A stretch of DNA of 64,000 nucleotides from CALOCN01 sp942491735 (GTDB lineage: Bacteria; Eisenbacteria; RBG-16-71-46; JABDJR01): positions 1,302,001-1,366,000 of the forward strand of contig CALOCN010000014.1 in NCBI GenBank assembly GCA_942491735.1, read 5' to 3'. Made by a program: the position numbers and the translations under genes. Each line of letters begins with the position of its first letter. Position 1 is the stretch's first letter. Under the pieces are notes generated by a model. It had not been told where the DNA came from, did not search any database, and saw only the letters and a program-made list of their open reading frames with translations. Shown here piece by piece: positions 54,011 through 63,450 of the stretch.

Positions 54011-55792
54011 TTGTACGATCTGACCCTCGTTCTCATCCTGGTCGGAGCCATGGTGCTCCTGATCACCAACCGGGTCCCGCCGGATGGGGTGGGTCTCATG
54101 GTGATCGTTGCCCTCATCCTCACCGGTACCGCCACGCCCATGGAGGCCTTTGCCGGCGCCGGTCACCCGGCCACCCTCACCGTTGCATCCGTGCTCATTC
54201 TCAGCGCGGGAATCCAGCGTACCGGGGTCGCGGACCGCATTGCCTACTGGCTGCGCCGACACGTCAAGCGATCCGAGCGCCGGCTCCTGTGGTTCCAGAC
54301 GCTGCTGGTCAGCCCGCTCAGCGCGTTCATCAGCAACACCGCAACCGTGGCGGTGTTTCTCCCGGTCATTCTCAGTATCTGTCGCGACAGGGGGATGTCT
54401 CCCAGCAAGTTTCTCATGCCCCTGTCCTACGCGGCCATCCTGGGCGGGATGTGCACGGTGATCGGGACCTCGACGAACATCGTGGTGGCGAGCTTTGTCG
54501 ATGATCACGGGCTCGAGCCCATGGGCATGTTCGATTTCTTCCCCATCGGGTTCGCGATCTCGGTCGTGGGATTCATCTATCTCACCACGATCGGCCCCAA
54601 ACTCATTCCCATGCGACGTCGCGCGGAATCCCTGGCCACAGACTATCTTCTGCGGCGGTACATCACCGAGGTGGAGATCCTTCCCGGCTCGGACCTCCTT
54701 GCCACGACCCTCGAGCGATCGAATCTCGCTACCGAATACGACCTCGACGTGCTCGAAGTCCATCGCGGGCTACTGAAGTTCGCACCCAACGAGGCCTCGA
54801 TCCTTGCCGAAGGGGATGTGCTGATCGTTCGGGCGCCGCTTGCCTCCATTCGCCGGCTGGAAGTAACCGAGGGGCTGCGTCTGCATGCCGAGACCAAGGT
54901 GGATCAGGAGACCCTGCAGGGTGGCGGGATGCTCCTGGCCGAGGCGGTGGTACCGCCGGGCTCGCCTCTCGATCATCGCACCCTCAAGAACTTCGACTTC
55001 CGGCACCGGTTCGGGGTGACCGCCATCGCCCTGTACCGCCATCGGGAAACGATCTCGGAGAAGGTCGGGTGGGTTCCGATCCACCTGGGAGACGTGTTGC
55101 TGCTCTACGGATCCAAGACCCGCCTGCGCGCGCTGGCCGCCCAGCCCGAGATCCTGAGCCTGGTTCAGGTGCACCCGCCGCGCCCCCGGAAGGATCGCGC
55201 AACGCTCTGTATCCTTATCCTCGCCTTCACCGTCATCATGGCCAGCGTGGGGCTGGTCTCCCTCGTGCAGGCGGTGGTGGGGGGAGCCTTCCTTGTCGTC
55301 CTCACCCGTTGTCTGAACCTGCGTGAGGCCTACCGTGCCCTGGATCGGCGCACCCTGTTTCTCCTGGCCGGGATGATTTCCCTCGGCCTGACCCTCGAGC
55401 GATCCGGTGCGGCCGCGCACCTCGCCGGTTTTGTGACCGACAACGCGGCGGAGATGGGACCGTTCGCCCTTCTGGTGGCGACCTACCTGTGCACGCTGGT
55501 CCTTACCGAACTGATCACCAACAATGCCTGTGCCGTGGTCATGACCCCGATTGCCATCGTGGCCGCCCAGGGGTTCGGGCTGGATCCGCGCCCCTACGCC
55601 TTTGCCGTCGCTTTCGCCTCGTCGGCCTCCTTCCTGACCCCCTTCGGCTACCAGACCAACCTGTTTGTCTACGGCCCCGGGGGATATCGCTTCCTGGATT
55701 TTGCCCGCATGGGACTGCCGCTGAGCATCATCTGCTTCGTCACCGTGGTCAGCCTCATTCCGCTCCTCTGGCCCCTCGTCCCCGGACCCTGA
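54011..55792 (+). CDS. SLC13/DASS-family transporter with two TrkA-C domains
   Basis: A 593-residue sodium- or proton-coupled anion transporter. The membrane halves (LYDLTLVLILVGAMVLL, SNTATVAVFLPVIL, CTVIGTSTNIVV, later TELITNNACAVVMTPIAIVAA) hold the two SNTA/TNNA-type substrate motifs. In the middle lie two TrkA-C regulatory modules (about residues 220-300 and 300-385). Substrates in this family include sulfate, phosphate and dicarboxylates. The start is a TTG, six bases after AAGG; the open frame extends upstream without homology, and a nearby ATG is out of frame. Confidence 0.9.
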   Translation: MYDLTLVLILVGAMVLLITNRVPPDGVGLMVIVALILTGTATPMEAFAGAGHPATLTVASVLILSAGIQRTGVADRIAYWLRRHVKRSERRLLWFQTLLVSPLSAFISNTATVAVFLPVILSICRDRGMSPSKFLMPLSYAAILGGMCTVIGTSTNIVVASFVDDHGLEPMGMFDFFPIGFAISVVGFIYLTTIGPKLIPMRRRAESLATDYLLRRYITEVEILPGSDLLATTLERSNLATEYDLDVLEVHRGLLKFAPNEASILAEGDVLIVRAPLASIRRLEVTEGLRLHAETKVDQETLQGGGMLLAEAVVPPGSPLDHRTLKNFDFRHRFGVTAIALYRHRETISEKVGWVPIHLGDVLLLYGSKTRLRALAAQPEILSLVQVHPPRPRKDRATLCILILAFTVIMASVGLVSLVQAVVGGAFLVVLTRCLNLREAYRALDRRTLFLLAGMISLGLTLERSGAAAHLAGFVTDNAAEMGPFALLVATYLCTLVLTELITNNACAVVMTPIAIVAAQGFGLDPRPYAFAVAFASSASFLTPFGYQTNLFVYGPGGYRFLDFARMGLPLSIICFVTVVSLIPLLWPLVPGP

Positions 55793-55794
55793 CC

Positions 55795-56862
55795 TTGAGC
55801 AGTCCCGGTTCCCTTCTTGCCGCCGAGACCCTCGCCCTCGTGCGGATCGCCAGCGAAAGCGGCGACGAGAGCGCCATTGCCGATCACGTCATGCGTCTGC
55901 TGCGCACATCCGGTCCCCGCTTCCTGCGTCGTCATGGCAACGCGATCGTGGCCGGGGTGGGAAGCGACAACCCGCCGATCGTCCTGGGCGGTCATCTGGA
56001 TACGGTTCCCGAGAACGATCATCCCGACCCCGCTATCGCAGGGGACCAGGTGGTGGGGCTTGGAACGTCGGACATGAAGGGGGCGCTCGCGGTCATGCTG
56101 GCCCTGGCAAAGCGGCCCCCCTCGGGGAGTGCCTTCGGCTTGGTGTTCTACGACCAGGAGGAGGTGGCCTATGCGCGCAATGGCTTGCGACCGCTGTTCG
56201 ACAGCGAACCCTGGCTCGGGGAGGTCAAGGCAGCGGTGCTCATGGAGCCTACCGACAACACCCTGGAGTTGGGTTGTCTGGGGGCCCTCCACGCCAAGGC
56301 GACCGTCCGGGGGGTGGCCGCCCACAGTGCGCGCCCCTGGCTGGGGGAGAACGCGATCCACCGGGGAGCGACGCTGATCCGGAGGATCGCCGAGCAGGGA
56401 GTGCGCGAGCATGTCGATGGACCGGCTACCTATCGCGAGGTGATGAACGTCACCCTGGCCGAGGGAGGAGTTGCCCGCAACGTCATTCCCGATCGGTTCG
56501 TTCTCAACGTCAACTTCCGTTTTGCTCCGGACCGCACGTCACAGGACGCGGAACGACACATCCGCACCGTCCTGTCCGGGGCGGACGAGGTCGAGATCAC
56601 CGATCTCGCACCGGCCGCACCCGCGCGGGCCGACGCCCCTTTCTTCGAACGGTTCACCCGCGACCAGGGAATCACCGCCCGGGCCAAACAGGCCTGGACC
56701 GATGTCGCCCAGTTCGCGGCCCACGGGGTCCCTGCGGCGAACTTCGGACCCGGCCTGCCGGAACTGGCGCACAAACGGGACGAACGGATTCCCATTGCCA
56801 ACCTGGAACGGTGCCACGCGGTCATGCGGGCCGTCCTCGCCGCGAACGGAGCGGGCGCTTGA
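55795..56862 (+). CDS. dapE: Succinyl-diaminopimelate desuccinylase (M20 family)
   Basis: A 355-residue zinc hydrolase that releases succinate to give LL-diaminopimelate. Ligands are visible in GGHLDTVPEND, GLGTSDMKGALAVML, YDQEEVAY, LMEPTDN and LAHKRDE. It starts at TTG two bases after the transporter stop, with no ATG possible near the family N-terminus. It overlaps the aminotransferase by four bases. The neighbouring dapC- and dapD-like genes make desuccinylase more likely than another M20 activity. Confidence 0.9.
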   Translation: MSSPGSLLAAETLALVRIASESGDESAIADHVMRLLRTSGPRFLRRHGNAIVAGVGSDNPPIVLGGHLDTVPENDHPDPAIAGDQVVGLGTSDMKGALAVMLALAKRPPSGSAFGLVFYDQEEVAYARNGLRPLFDSEPWLGEVKAAVLMEPTDNTLELGCLGALHAKATVRGVAAHSARPWLGENAIHRGATLIRRIAEQGVREHVDGPATYREVMNVTLAEGGVARNVIPDRFVLNVNFRFAPDRTSQDAERHIRTVLSGADEVEITDLAPAAPARADAPFFERFTRDQGITARAKQAWTDVAQFAAHGVPAANFGPGLPELAHKRDERIPIANLERCHAVMRAVLAANGAGA

Positions 56863-58016
56863 ATCCGGAGCTGCCGAGCAGTCCGTACTATCGGAGCCTG
56901 GCTCCCTATCCATTCTCCCGTCTCGACGATCTTCGCGCCGCGGTGGAAGCACGGGGCGTCCAGGTGATCGACCTGGGCATGGGGGACCCACGGGAGCCCA
57001 CTCCCGAGGTCATCCGCAGGGCATATCTGGACGCATTGCCGACCCTGTCCCCCTATCCACGGGTGGTGGGCTCTCCGCGCCTGCGCGAGACGATCTGCAC
57101 GTGGGTGCGCGCGCGGTTCGGGGTGGATCTGGATCCGGACACGGAGGTGTTGCCCACCAACGGTTCCAAGGAGGTCATCCACAGCCTTCCGGCCATGCTG
57201 GTCGACCCCGCGACCCGGCCCCTGGTGATGGTTCCCGATCCGGGGTACCCGGTCTATGCCCTGGGGGTGAAGGCTGCCGGTGGAACCGTCCATCCGCTGC
57301 CGCTCCGGGAAGAGAACGGGTTTCTTGCCGACCTAGAGTCCATCCCGGAGTCGGTGTGGCGGCGGACCAGCCTCTGTTGGCTCAACTACCCCGGCAACCC
57401 CACCGGAGCGGTGGCGGGACGCGGGTACCTGGAACGGGCGGCCGAGCTCTGCCGGCAACATGGTGTGGTGCTGGCCAGCGACGAAGCCTATACCGAGATC
57501 TACTTCGGGGAGCGGCCGGCGGGCGCCATCGAGGCCGGAACCGCCAACCTCCTGATCCTCCAGACCCTTTCCAAACGATCGGGCATGGCCGGTTTCCGGT
57601 CCGGTTTCCTGGCCGGGGATCGGCGACTCATCGCCATGCTCAAGAAGATCCGCCCCGGTCTCGGGGTAGCCACCCCGGAGTTCGTCCAGCGAACGGCGGT
57701 GGCGGCATGGTCCGACGAGAACCATGTGGTCGCCTTGCGGGAGCGATTCCGGGAGCGGCGGGACGTTGTGGTCCCCGGGCTTCGCGAGCTGGGTTACCGC
57801 GTGCCCGATGTCCAGGCCACCCTCTACGTCTGGTTTCCCGTTCCGCAGGGGGAGACCTCGGGGTCGTTCAGCGAACGCTGCCTGGATCGCGGGGTCGTGC
57901 TGCTGCCGGGAAGCGCCATGGGGCCCTCTGGCGAGGGCTATGTGCGGCTTTCCCTTAGCGGGTCGCTGGTGGAGCTTCAGGAAGCCCTAGCCCGTCTGCC
58001 CCGCGCCTCCGTATAG
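56859..58016 (+). CDS. dapC: Succinyl-diaminopimelate aminotransferase-like enzyme
   Basis: A 385-residue PLP-dependent class I/II aminotransferase. LGMGDPREPTPEVIRRA and PYPRVVGSPRLRETI open the fold. LNYPGNPTGAV and ASDEAYTEIYF hold PLP contacts, and the Schiff-base lysine is in LQTLSKRSGMAGFRSGFLAG. Position between dapE and dapD suggests it makes N-succinyl-LL-diaminopimelate with glutamate as donor. The start is a TTG overlapping the dapE stop by four bases, after GGAG. Confidence 0.88.
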   Translation: MNPELPSSPYYRSLAPYPFSRLDDLRAAVEARGVQVIDLGMGDPREPTPEVIRRAYLDALPTLSPYPRVVGSPRLRETICTWVRARFGVDLDPDTEVLPTNGSKEVIHSLPAMLVDPATRPLVMVPDPGYPVYALGVKAAGGTVHPLPLREENGFLADLESIPESVWRRTSLCWLNYPGNPTGAVAGRGYLERAAELCRQHGVVLASDEAYTEIYFGERPAGAIEAGTANLLILQTLSKRSGMAGFRSGFLAGDRRLIAMLKKIRPGLGVATPEFVQRTAVAAWSDENHVVALRERFRERRDVVVPGLRELGYRVPDVQATLYVWFPVPQGETSGSFSERCLDRGVVLLPGSAMGPSGEGYVRLSLSGSLVELQEALARLPRASV

Positions 58017-58061
58017 TAGTTGCCCGTCCCGCCACAGGGACGCTCACCCCGGGAGGTCGGT

Positions 58062-58889
58062 TTGGACGAGAAGTGGACGGAAGCGGCAGCGTTGGTTTCG
58101 GATGCCTTTCGGGATCGGAGCCGCCTGAACGACTATCTGATCTCCCGCGCCGTGGAATCGGTGATCGAAGGTATCGATCGGGGCCAGATCCGGGTGGCCG
58201 AACCGGTGGACGGGGAGTGGGTCGTCAACGACTGGGTGAAGGAAGCGATCCTGCTCTACTTCGTCTCCCACTCGGTCGAGGTGATGGAACACGGACCTTT
58301 CGAGTACCGTGACAAGATCCCGCTCAAACGCGGGTACGACCGGGCCAAGGTACGGGTCGTCCCGCCGGCCACCGTACGCTACGGGGCCTATATCGCTCCG
58401 GACGTCGTCCTCATGCCCTCCTACGTCAACATCGGCGCCCATGTTGGCCGGGGCACCATGGTGGACACCTGGGCTACGGTGGGATCCTGCGCCCAGGTTG
58501 GTGCCGGAGTCCATCTCTCGGGCGGAGTGGGAATCGGGGGAGTCCTCGAGCCGGTCCAGGCCCGGCCGGTGATCATCGAGGATGGGGCGTTTATCGGGTC
58601 CCGCTGCATCGTGGTGGAAGGGGTCGTGGTCGAGGAAGAGGCGGTCCTGGCCGCCGGGGTGGTGCTGACCGGCTCCACCGCGATCGTGGACGTGACCGGG
58701 GACAAACCGGTGGAAACCCGCGGACGGGTGCCCGCGAGATCGGTGGTCATTCCCGGGATGCGGCCCAAGAAGTTTCCCGCCGGGGAGTATCCCGTCCCCT
58801 GCGCGCTGGTGATTGGCCGGCGGAGCGAGTCGACGGATCGCAAGACCTCGCTCAACGAAGCGCTGCGCGAGTTCGGGATCCCCACCTGA
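58062..58889 (+). CDS. dapD: Tetrahydrodipicolinate N-succinyltransferase
   Basis: A 275-residue trimeric acyltransferase using succinyl-CoA. A helical N-domain (about residues 1-95) is followed by a left-handed beta-helix of hexapeptide repeats (YGAYIAPDVVLMPSYVNIGAHVGRGTMVDTWATVGSCAQVG), then GGVGIGGVLEPVQARPVIIEDGAFIGSRC. Length matches E. coli DapD. The TTG at 58062 after GGGAGG gives this length; another start 42 bases upstream adds a proline-rich stretch. Its stop overlaps the next ATG by one base. Confidence 0.94.
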   Translation: MDEKWTEAAALVSDAFRDRSRLNDYLISRAVESVIEGIDRGQIRVAEPVDGEWVVNDWVKEAILLYFVSHSVEVMEHGPFEYRDKIPLKRGYDRAKVRVVPPATVRYGAYIAPDVVLMPSYVNIGAHVGRGTMVDTWATVGSCAQVGAGVHLSGGVGIGGVLEPVQARPVIIEDGAFIGSRCIVVEGVVVEEEAVLAAGVVLTGSTAIVDVTGDKPVETRGRVPARSVVIPGMRPKKFPAGEYPVPCALVIGRRSESTDRKTSLNEALREFGIPT

Positions 58890-59878
58890 TGGCCATGGAC
58901 GTCGGGCTGATCGCCCTGGGGATCGTGCTGCTCGTGGTCGGGGGAGAGGTGCTGGTTCGGGGCGCGGTGGCGCTTGCCCATCAGTTCCGGATCACCCCCG
59001 CGGTGGTTGGGCTGGTCATCGTTTCCGCCGCCACCTCCATGCCGGAACTCGTGGTCAGCGTGAAATCCGCGCTTCGGGGAAGCCCGGATCTGGCGGTCGG
59101 AAACGTGATCGGTTCCAACATCTTCAACCTGGCCCCGGTGCTGGGCCTCACCGCGCTCATCGTTACCATGCCGGCATCGCGGGGAAACCTCCGTGTGGAC
59201 TGGCCCTTTCTCCTTCTTGCCACCGTGTTGGTGCTCCTTCTCATGGGCAACGGCTGGCTGGGTCGGGTGGAAGGCGTGATCCTGCTGGGGCTGTTGGTTG
59301 CCTTCAGCTGGTTCCAGGTGCGTCGTTCGAAGCGGGAGTTCCAGGAGCAGAGCGAAGCCGGCGAACACGCGAGCGACATTCCTCGAACCCCGCTGCGCAT
59401 GGCGATCAACCTGATCCTGCTCGCGCTGGGGGTGGGGCTGATGATCCAGGGCGCGGACTGGATGGTGGACGGGTCGGGGGGCATTGCCCGCCGGATGGGC
59501 GTCTCCGAACGCGTGATCGGTCTCACCATCGTGGCCATGGGCACCAGCCTTCCCGAACTGGCCAGCTCGCTGGTCGCCGCCCTGCGTCGGCATTCGGATC
59601 TGGCGGTGGGGAACGTGATCGGTTCCAGCATATTCAACCTGCTGGCCATCTTTGGCGTGGGAGCGATCCTGCGACCGCTGGAGATCAATCCGGGTTTCAT
59701 GGTCGGACTCTCGGATTGGACGCTGGGGGCGGGCTGGTGGATGCTCCTGTTGACCGCACTGGTCGGGCCGATGATGGTCCTGGGGCGTCGGCAGATCGGC
59801 AAGGTGGACGGGCTCATTCTCAACGTCCTCTTTGTCCTCTTTCTTATCGGACTGCTTCGAGGCGATACGACCATCTGA
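58889..59878 (+). CDS. Calcium/sodium antiporter (CaCA family, YrbG-like)
   Basis: A 329-residue membrane exchanger with about ten helices in two inverted repeats. The two alpha motifs are seen as SAATSMPELVVSVKSALRGSPDLAVGNVIGSNIFNL and GTSLPELASSLVAALRRHSDLAVGNVIGSSIFNL. It exports calcium in exchange for sodium or protons. The ATG overlaps the dapD stop (TGATG), so it is translated with the dap genes although functionally distinct. Confidence 0.94.
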   Translation: MAMDVGLIALGIVLLVVGGEVLVRGAVALAHQFRITPAVVGLVIVSAATSMPELVVSVKSALRGSPDLAVGNVIGSNIFNLAPVLGLTALIVTMPASRGNLRVDWPFLLLATVLVLLLMGNGWLGRVEGVILLGLLVAFSWFQVRRSKREFQEQSEAGEHASDIPRTPLRMAINLILLALGVGLMIQGADWMVDGSGGIARRMGVSERVIGLTIVAMGTSLPELASSLVAALRRHSDLAVGNVIGSSIFNLLAIFGVGAILRPLEINPGFMVGLSDWTLGAGWWMLLLTALVGPMMVLGRRQIGKVDGLILNVLFVLFLIGLLRGDTTI

Positions 59879-59886
59879 GGTGAAGC

Positions 59887-60570
59887 ATGAGTGATCACAG
59901 GATCGAGACCCGCCGCGGCGAGGTGTCCGCCGCCTGGACATTCGCATCCAAACCCCGGGCCGTTCTTCTTCTCGCCCATGGCGCCGGTGCGGACATGCAT
60001 CACGCCGGCATGGTCGGTCTGTCCGAGACCCTGGCCCGAGTGGGGTTCACTTCCCTGCGATTCAATTTTCCCTACAAGGAACAGGGGCGGAAGTCTCCCG
60101 ATCGGGCGCCTGTCCTGGTCGAGGTGTGGCAGGACGTCAGGGACTGGGCCGCCGCATCGAAAGAGGCCAGGAATCTCCCGCTGCTGGCCGGAGGGCGCTC
60201 CATGGGGGGGCGCATCGCCACCATGGCGGCCGCGGAGCCGGATTCCTTCCCGGTGAGCGGCCTGGTCCTGTTTGCCTATCCCCTGCATCCTCCGGGGCGC
60301 CCGGAGAAGCTACGGACCGAGCATCTCCCGGCCATCACCGCCCCGATGCTCTTCCTGTCCGGCACCCGGGACACCTTTGCCACGCCGCAACTCATGGAGC
60401 ACGCGGTGGATGCGCTCCCCGGGGGCACGTTGCACTGGATCGAAGGGGCCGATCATGGCTTCAAAGTCCTCAAGCGATCCGGCAGGACGTTCGATGACGT
60501 GATGGAGGAGACCGCGACCGCGGTCACCGAATGGAGTGAAAGGGTTTTGCGCCGCGCCAAGACGCGGTAG
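59887..60570 (+). CDS. Alpha/beta hydrolase of the KANL3/Tex30-like family
   Basis: A 227-residue hydrolase. LLLAHGAGADMHHAGM is the oxyanion region, GGRSMGGRIA the nucleophile elbow, LFLSGTRDTFAT holds the acid, and IEGADHGFKVLKRSG the histidine. It starts 8 bases after the antiporter stop. Function in bacteria is undefined; a small esterase is likely. Confidence 0.87.
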   Translation: MSDHRIETRRGEVSAAWTFASKPRAVLLLAHGAGADMHHAGMVGLSETLARVGFTSLRFNFPYKEQGRKSPDRAPVLVEVWQDVRDWAAASKEARNLPLLAGGRSMGGRIATMAAAEPDSFPVSGLVLFAYPLHPPGRPEKLRTEHLPAITAPMLFLSGTRDTFATPQLMEHAVDALPGGTLHWIEGADHGFKVLKRSGRTFDDVMEETATAVTEWSERVLRRAKTR

Positions 60571-60610
60571 AGTGGACACGAGGCCGTTACCTCGGTCCAA
60601 CCACGACACC

Positions 60611-61189
60611 ATGAAGACACCGGTCCGGGAAATTCATCTCTTCAGGCCCTCAGACAGGGACTATCCCGAGCGGATCCAGGAGGTCCCCGGGAGAGCGCGC
60701 ATCCTGCGCGCCATGGGGGAGACAGACCTCCTCCAGCAGGGCCCCATCCTCTCCGTGGTGGGCACGCGGGACCCCAACCCGGAGATCATCAAGGACACCC
60801 GGCGGGTGGTGGACGTGGCGGCCGAGTTCGAGATGCTCATCGCCAGCGGGATCTCTCCCGGAGTGGACGTGGTTGCCCACGAAGCGGCCCTGGAGAAGGG
60901 TCTCAAGACGATCGCCATTCCCGGATGCGGGTTGGACACGTTGCTGGAATCGGATCGGGGCCCCCTCGCCGAGCGCATCCTGGAGGCCGGCGGTCTGCTG
61001 CTGAGCCCCTTCGGCAACGACGCCCCCGAGTCCATGGACCGCCGCTGGTGGCGTAACCGGGTCATTGCCGGTGTCTGTCACGGCCTCATGGTCGTGGCCA
61101 GCGAACCGGACGGCGGAGCCTGGGAAGCGCATCGCTGGGCAAGACAACTGGAGCGGCGCCTGATCGAACCCTCGGAGATGATGGAGTAG
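60611..61189 (+). CDS. Minimal DprA/Smf-like Rossmann protein
   Basis: A 192-residue protein with only the DprA-type Rossmann fold: LSVVGTRDPNP, IASGISPGVDVVAHEAALEKG, KTIAIPGCGLDTL, LLLSPFGNDAP and RRWWRNRVIAGVCHGLMVV. The N-terminal SAM-like and C-terminal winged-helix domains of full DprA are missing. It is too short to be the standard competence factor and may be a stand-alone nucleotide- or DNA-binding relative. The ATG at 60611 starts the conserved part. The gene is convergent with the E1 dehydrogenase gene. Confidence 0.78.
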   Translation: MKTPVREIHLFRPSDRDYPERIQEVPGRARILRAMGETDLLQQGPILSVVGTRDPNPEIIKDTRRVVDVAAEFEMLIASGISPGVDVVAHEAALEKGLKTIAIPGCGLDTLLESDRGPLAERILEAGGLLLSPFGNDAPESMDRRWWRNRVIAGVCHGLMVVASEPDGGAWEAHRWARQLERRLIEPSEMME

Positions 61190-61238
61190 GGTCGCCCAGG
61201 GTTCTCGTCCTTGATGCGCGGGTACGACTCCTTGGCCC

Positions 61239-63344
61239 CTAGTAGCCGGCCAGTTCCTTCACCGCGGCCTGAATCGTCGCCGTCTGGGGGAGGATCACGT
61301 CTTCCAGATTGGGCGCGTAGGCGACCGGGTTGTCCATGGTGGCGAACCGCTTGACCGGCGCGTCGAGCCATTCGAAGCAGTGGTCGGCGATCCAGGCCGC
61401 GACCTCGGCCCCGTAACCCCAGCTGAAGGTGTCCTCGTAGACCACGAGGGCCTTGCCGGTCTTGCGCACGCTGGCCGCGACTGCTTCCTTGTCCCAGGGG
61501 GAGAGGCTGCGCAGGTCCAGGACCTCGATGGAGATCCCTTCCTTCTCCAGCGCCTTGGCCGCCATCTCGGACCGACGGACGGTGGCGCCGTAGGTGATGA
61601 TGGTGGCGTCCGTGCCTTCCCGCTTCACCGAGGCCTTCCCCAGGGGAACCATGTAGTCCGGCCCGGGATACGGGGCCTTGGCGTAGGGCTGGCGGTAGAT
61701 GTGCTTGTGCTCCAGGAAGAGCACCGGGTCGTCGCAACGGATCGCCGTGCGAAGCAGACCGGCCGCGTCCAGTGAGTTGCTGGGCATGACCACGCGCAGA
61801 CCCGGGTTGTGCGTGAAGAGCACCACGCCGGACTGGCTGTGGTACACGCTCCCGCCCTGCAGATAGCCGCCACAGGGAACGCGGATGACGAACGGACACT
61901 TCCAGTGGTTGCCGCTGCGCCAGCGCATCATCGACATCTCGTTGCGGATCTGGTGGAACGCGGGCCAGATGTAGTCGAAGAACTGGATCTCCACCACCGG
62001 CTTCATGCCACGGGTGGCCATGCCGATCGCCCGCCCCACGATGTTGGCCTCGGCGAGAGGGGAGTTGAACACCCGGTCGGACCCGAACCGCTTCTGCAGT
62101 CCCCAGGTGACCTTGAACACGCCGCCCTTGCCCTTGGCCTCGTCCAGAATATCGTCCTTGGACGCGTCGGCGACGTCCTCCCCGAAAACCACGATGCGGG
62201 AGTCGCGATCCATCTCGTCCCGCAGGCACGAGTTCACCGCGCCCACGATGTAGTCCTCCTCGCCCCCGGGGGCCGGCTGGGTCTCGAAGTCCTCCGAGGT
62301 GGGATCCATGTCCGGGGAGTACACGTACATGCCGGCGCTGTCGAGAGTGGGCTTCTCCGCGGCAAGGGCGGAGTCGATGGCCGAGGCGATCTGCTCGTCC
62401 ACCGCGGCGTGCAATGCTTCAAGCTTCGCCTCAGAGAGAACACCGCCTTCAAGCAGGCGGGTCTTGAACTTCGTGATGCAGTCGTTCGCCTCTTCCTCGG
62501 CCAGTTCCTCCGCGGAGCGATAGGCGCGATGGTCGTCGGACATGGAGTGGCTGTAGGGGCGGGTGACATGGGCATGGGCCAGGGCCGGCCCCTTGCGCTC
62601 GCGGCAGTACTGGACGAGGCGGCTCATGGCCTCGTAGCTGGCCACCGGGTCCGTTCCGTCGAACTCCTCCACCAGCAGCCCCTCGAATCCCGAGACCGCC
62701 TTGCTGATGCTGCCCCCCGGGGTCTGTTCGCTGACCGGCACGCTGATCGCATAGCCGTTGTCCTCGACCATGAACAGGACCGGGAGCCGGCGCACGCAGG
62801 CCGTCGAGACCGCCTCCCAGAACTCGCCCTCGCTGGTCGCTCCCTCGCCGGTCGAGGTGTAGACGACCTCGTCCTCCTGGAAGTGGTGGGTGGCGGCCGG
62901 GACATCCTCGCGTCTGGAGAAGTAGATGCCGGCCTCGGCGCATCCCACCGCCTGCAGGTGCTGGGTTCCGGTGGGGCTGGATTGGCTGACCAGGTTGTAC
63001 TTGGCGTGTCCCCAGTGGCTGGGCATCTGGCGTCCGGCACTGGCCGGGTCGTCGTGGGCCCCGACACCCTGGAGGATCATCTCGCGGGGGGAGACCCCGA
63101 TCTGGAGACAGAGGGCGCGGTCCCGATAGTAGGGGTAGAACCAGTCGTAGCCCCCCCGCAGGACCATGCCGGCCGCGGTGAGCACCGCTTCGTGCCCTGC
63201 CCCGGAGATCTGGAAGTAGTACTGGTTCTTGCGCTTCAGGTTGATCTCGGCGTCGTCGAGGCGACGCGAGAGGACCATGTTGCGGTACATGCCGATGAGC
63301 TGCTCGTTGTCGAGCGCGGACTTGCTGGGATTCCGGACCGCCAT
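61239..63344 (-). CDS. 2-oxoacid dehydrogenase E1, alpha and beta fused
   Basis: A 701-residue TPP enzyme joining the two E1 chains. The alpha half (about residues 1-340) has YYRDRALCLQIG, GRQMPSHWG and the TPP motif GEGATSEGEFWEAV...EDNGYAIS. The beta half (about 365-701) has FGEDVADASKD, FNSPLAEANIVGRAIGMA, VEIQFFDYIWPAFHQI and LRSLSPWDKEAV. The HSMSDDHRAYRS segment with its phosphorylation-loop layout resembles branched-chain 2-oxoacid dehydrogenases. It would decarboxylate branched-chain 2-oxoacids for acyl-CoA and fatty-acid primer supply; E2 and E3 are not in the window. AGGAG precedes the ATG. Confidence 0.92.
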   Translation of the reverse strand: MAVRNPSKSALDNEQLIGMYRNMVLSRRLDDAEINLKRKNQYYFQISGAGHEAVLTAAGMVLRGGYDWFYPYYRDRALCLQIGVSPREMILQGVGAHDDPASAGRQMPSHWGHAKYNLVSQSSPTGTQHLQAVGCAEAGIYFSRREDVPAATHHFQEDEVVYTSTGEGATSEGEFWEAVSTACVRRLPVLFMVEDNGYAISVPVSEQTPGGSISKAVSGFEGLLVEEFDGTDPVASYEAMSRLVQYCRERKGPALAHAHVTRPYSHSMSDDHRAYRSAEELAEEEANDCITKFKTRLLEGGVLSEAKLEALHAAVDEQIASAIDSALAAEKPTLDSAGMYVYSPDMDPTSEDFETQPAPGGEEDYIVGAVNSCLRDEMDRDSRIVVFGEDVADASKDDILDEAKGKGGVFKVTWGLQKRFGSDRVFNSPLAEANIVGRAIGMATRGMKPVVEIQFFDYIWPAFHQIRNEMSMMRWRSGNHWKCPFVIRVPCGGYLQGGSVYHSQSGVVLFTHNPGLRVVMPSNSLDAAGLLRTAIRCDDPVLFLEHKHIYRQPYAKAPYPGPDYMVPLGKASVKREGTDATIITYGATVRRSEMAAKALEKEGISIEVLDLRSLSPWDKEAVAASVRKTGKALVVYEDTFSWGYGAEVAAWIADHCFEWLDAPVKRFATMDNPVAYAPNLEDVILPQTATIQAAVKELAGY

Positions 63345-63450
63345 CGTGACTCCTGATCGTTGGGTAGGACTTGAGACCGGGTCGATTCTACCGGAATCGG
63401 GCCTGCTTATCCAAGCTGTTGTCCGGCATCACGCTACGGTAACGACAGGT

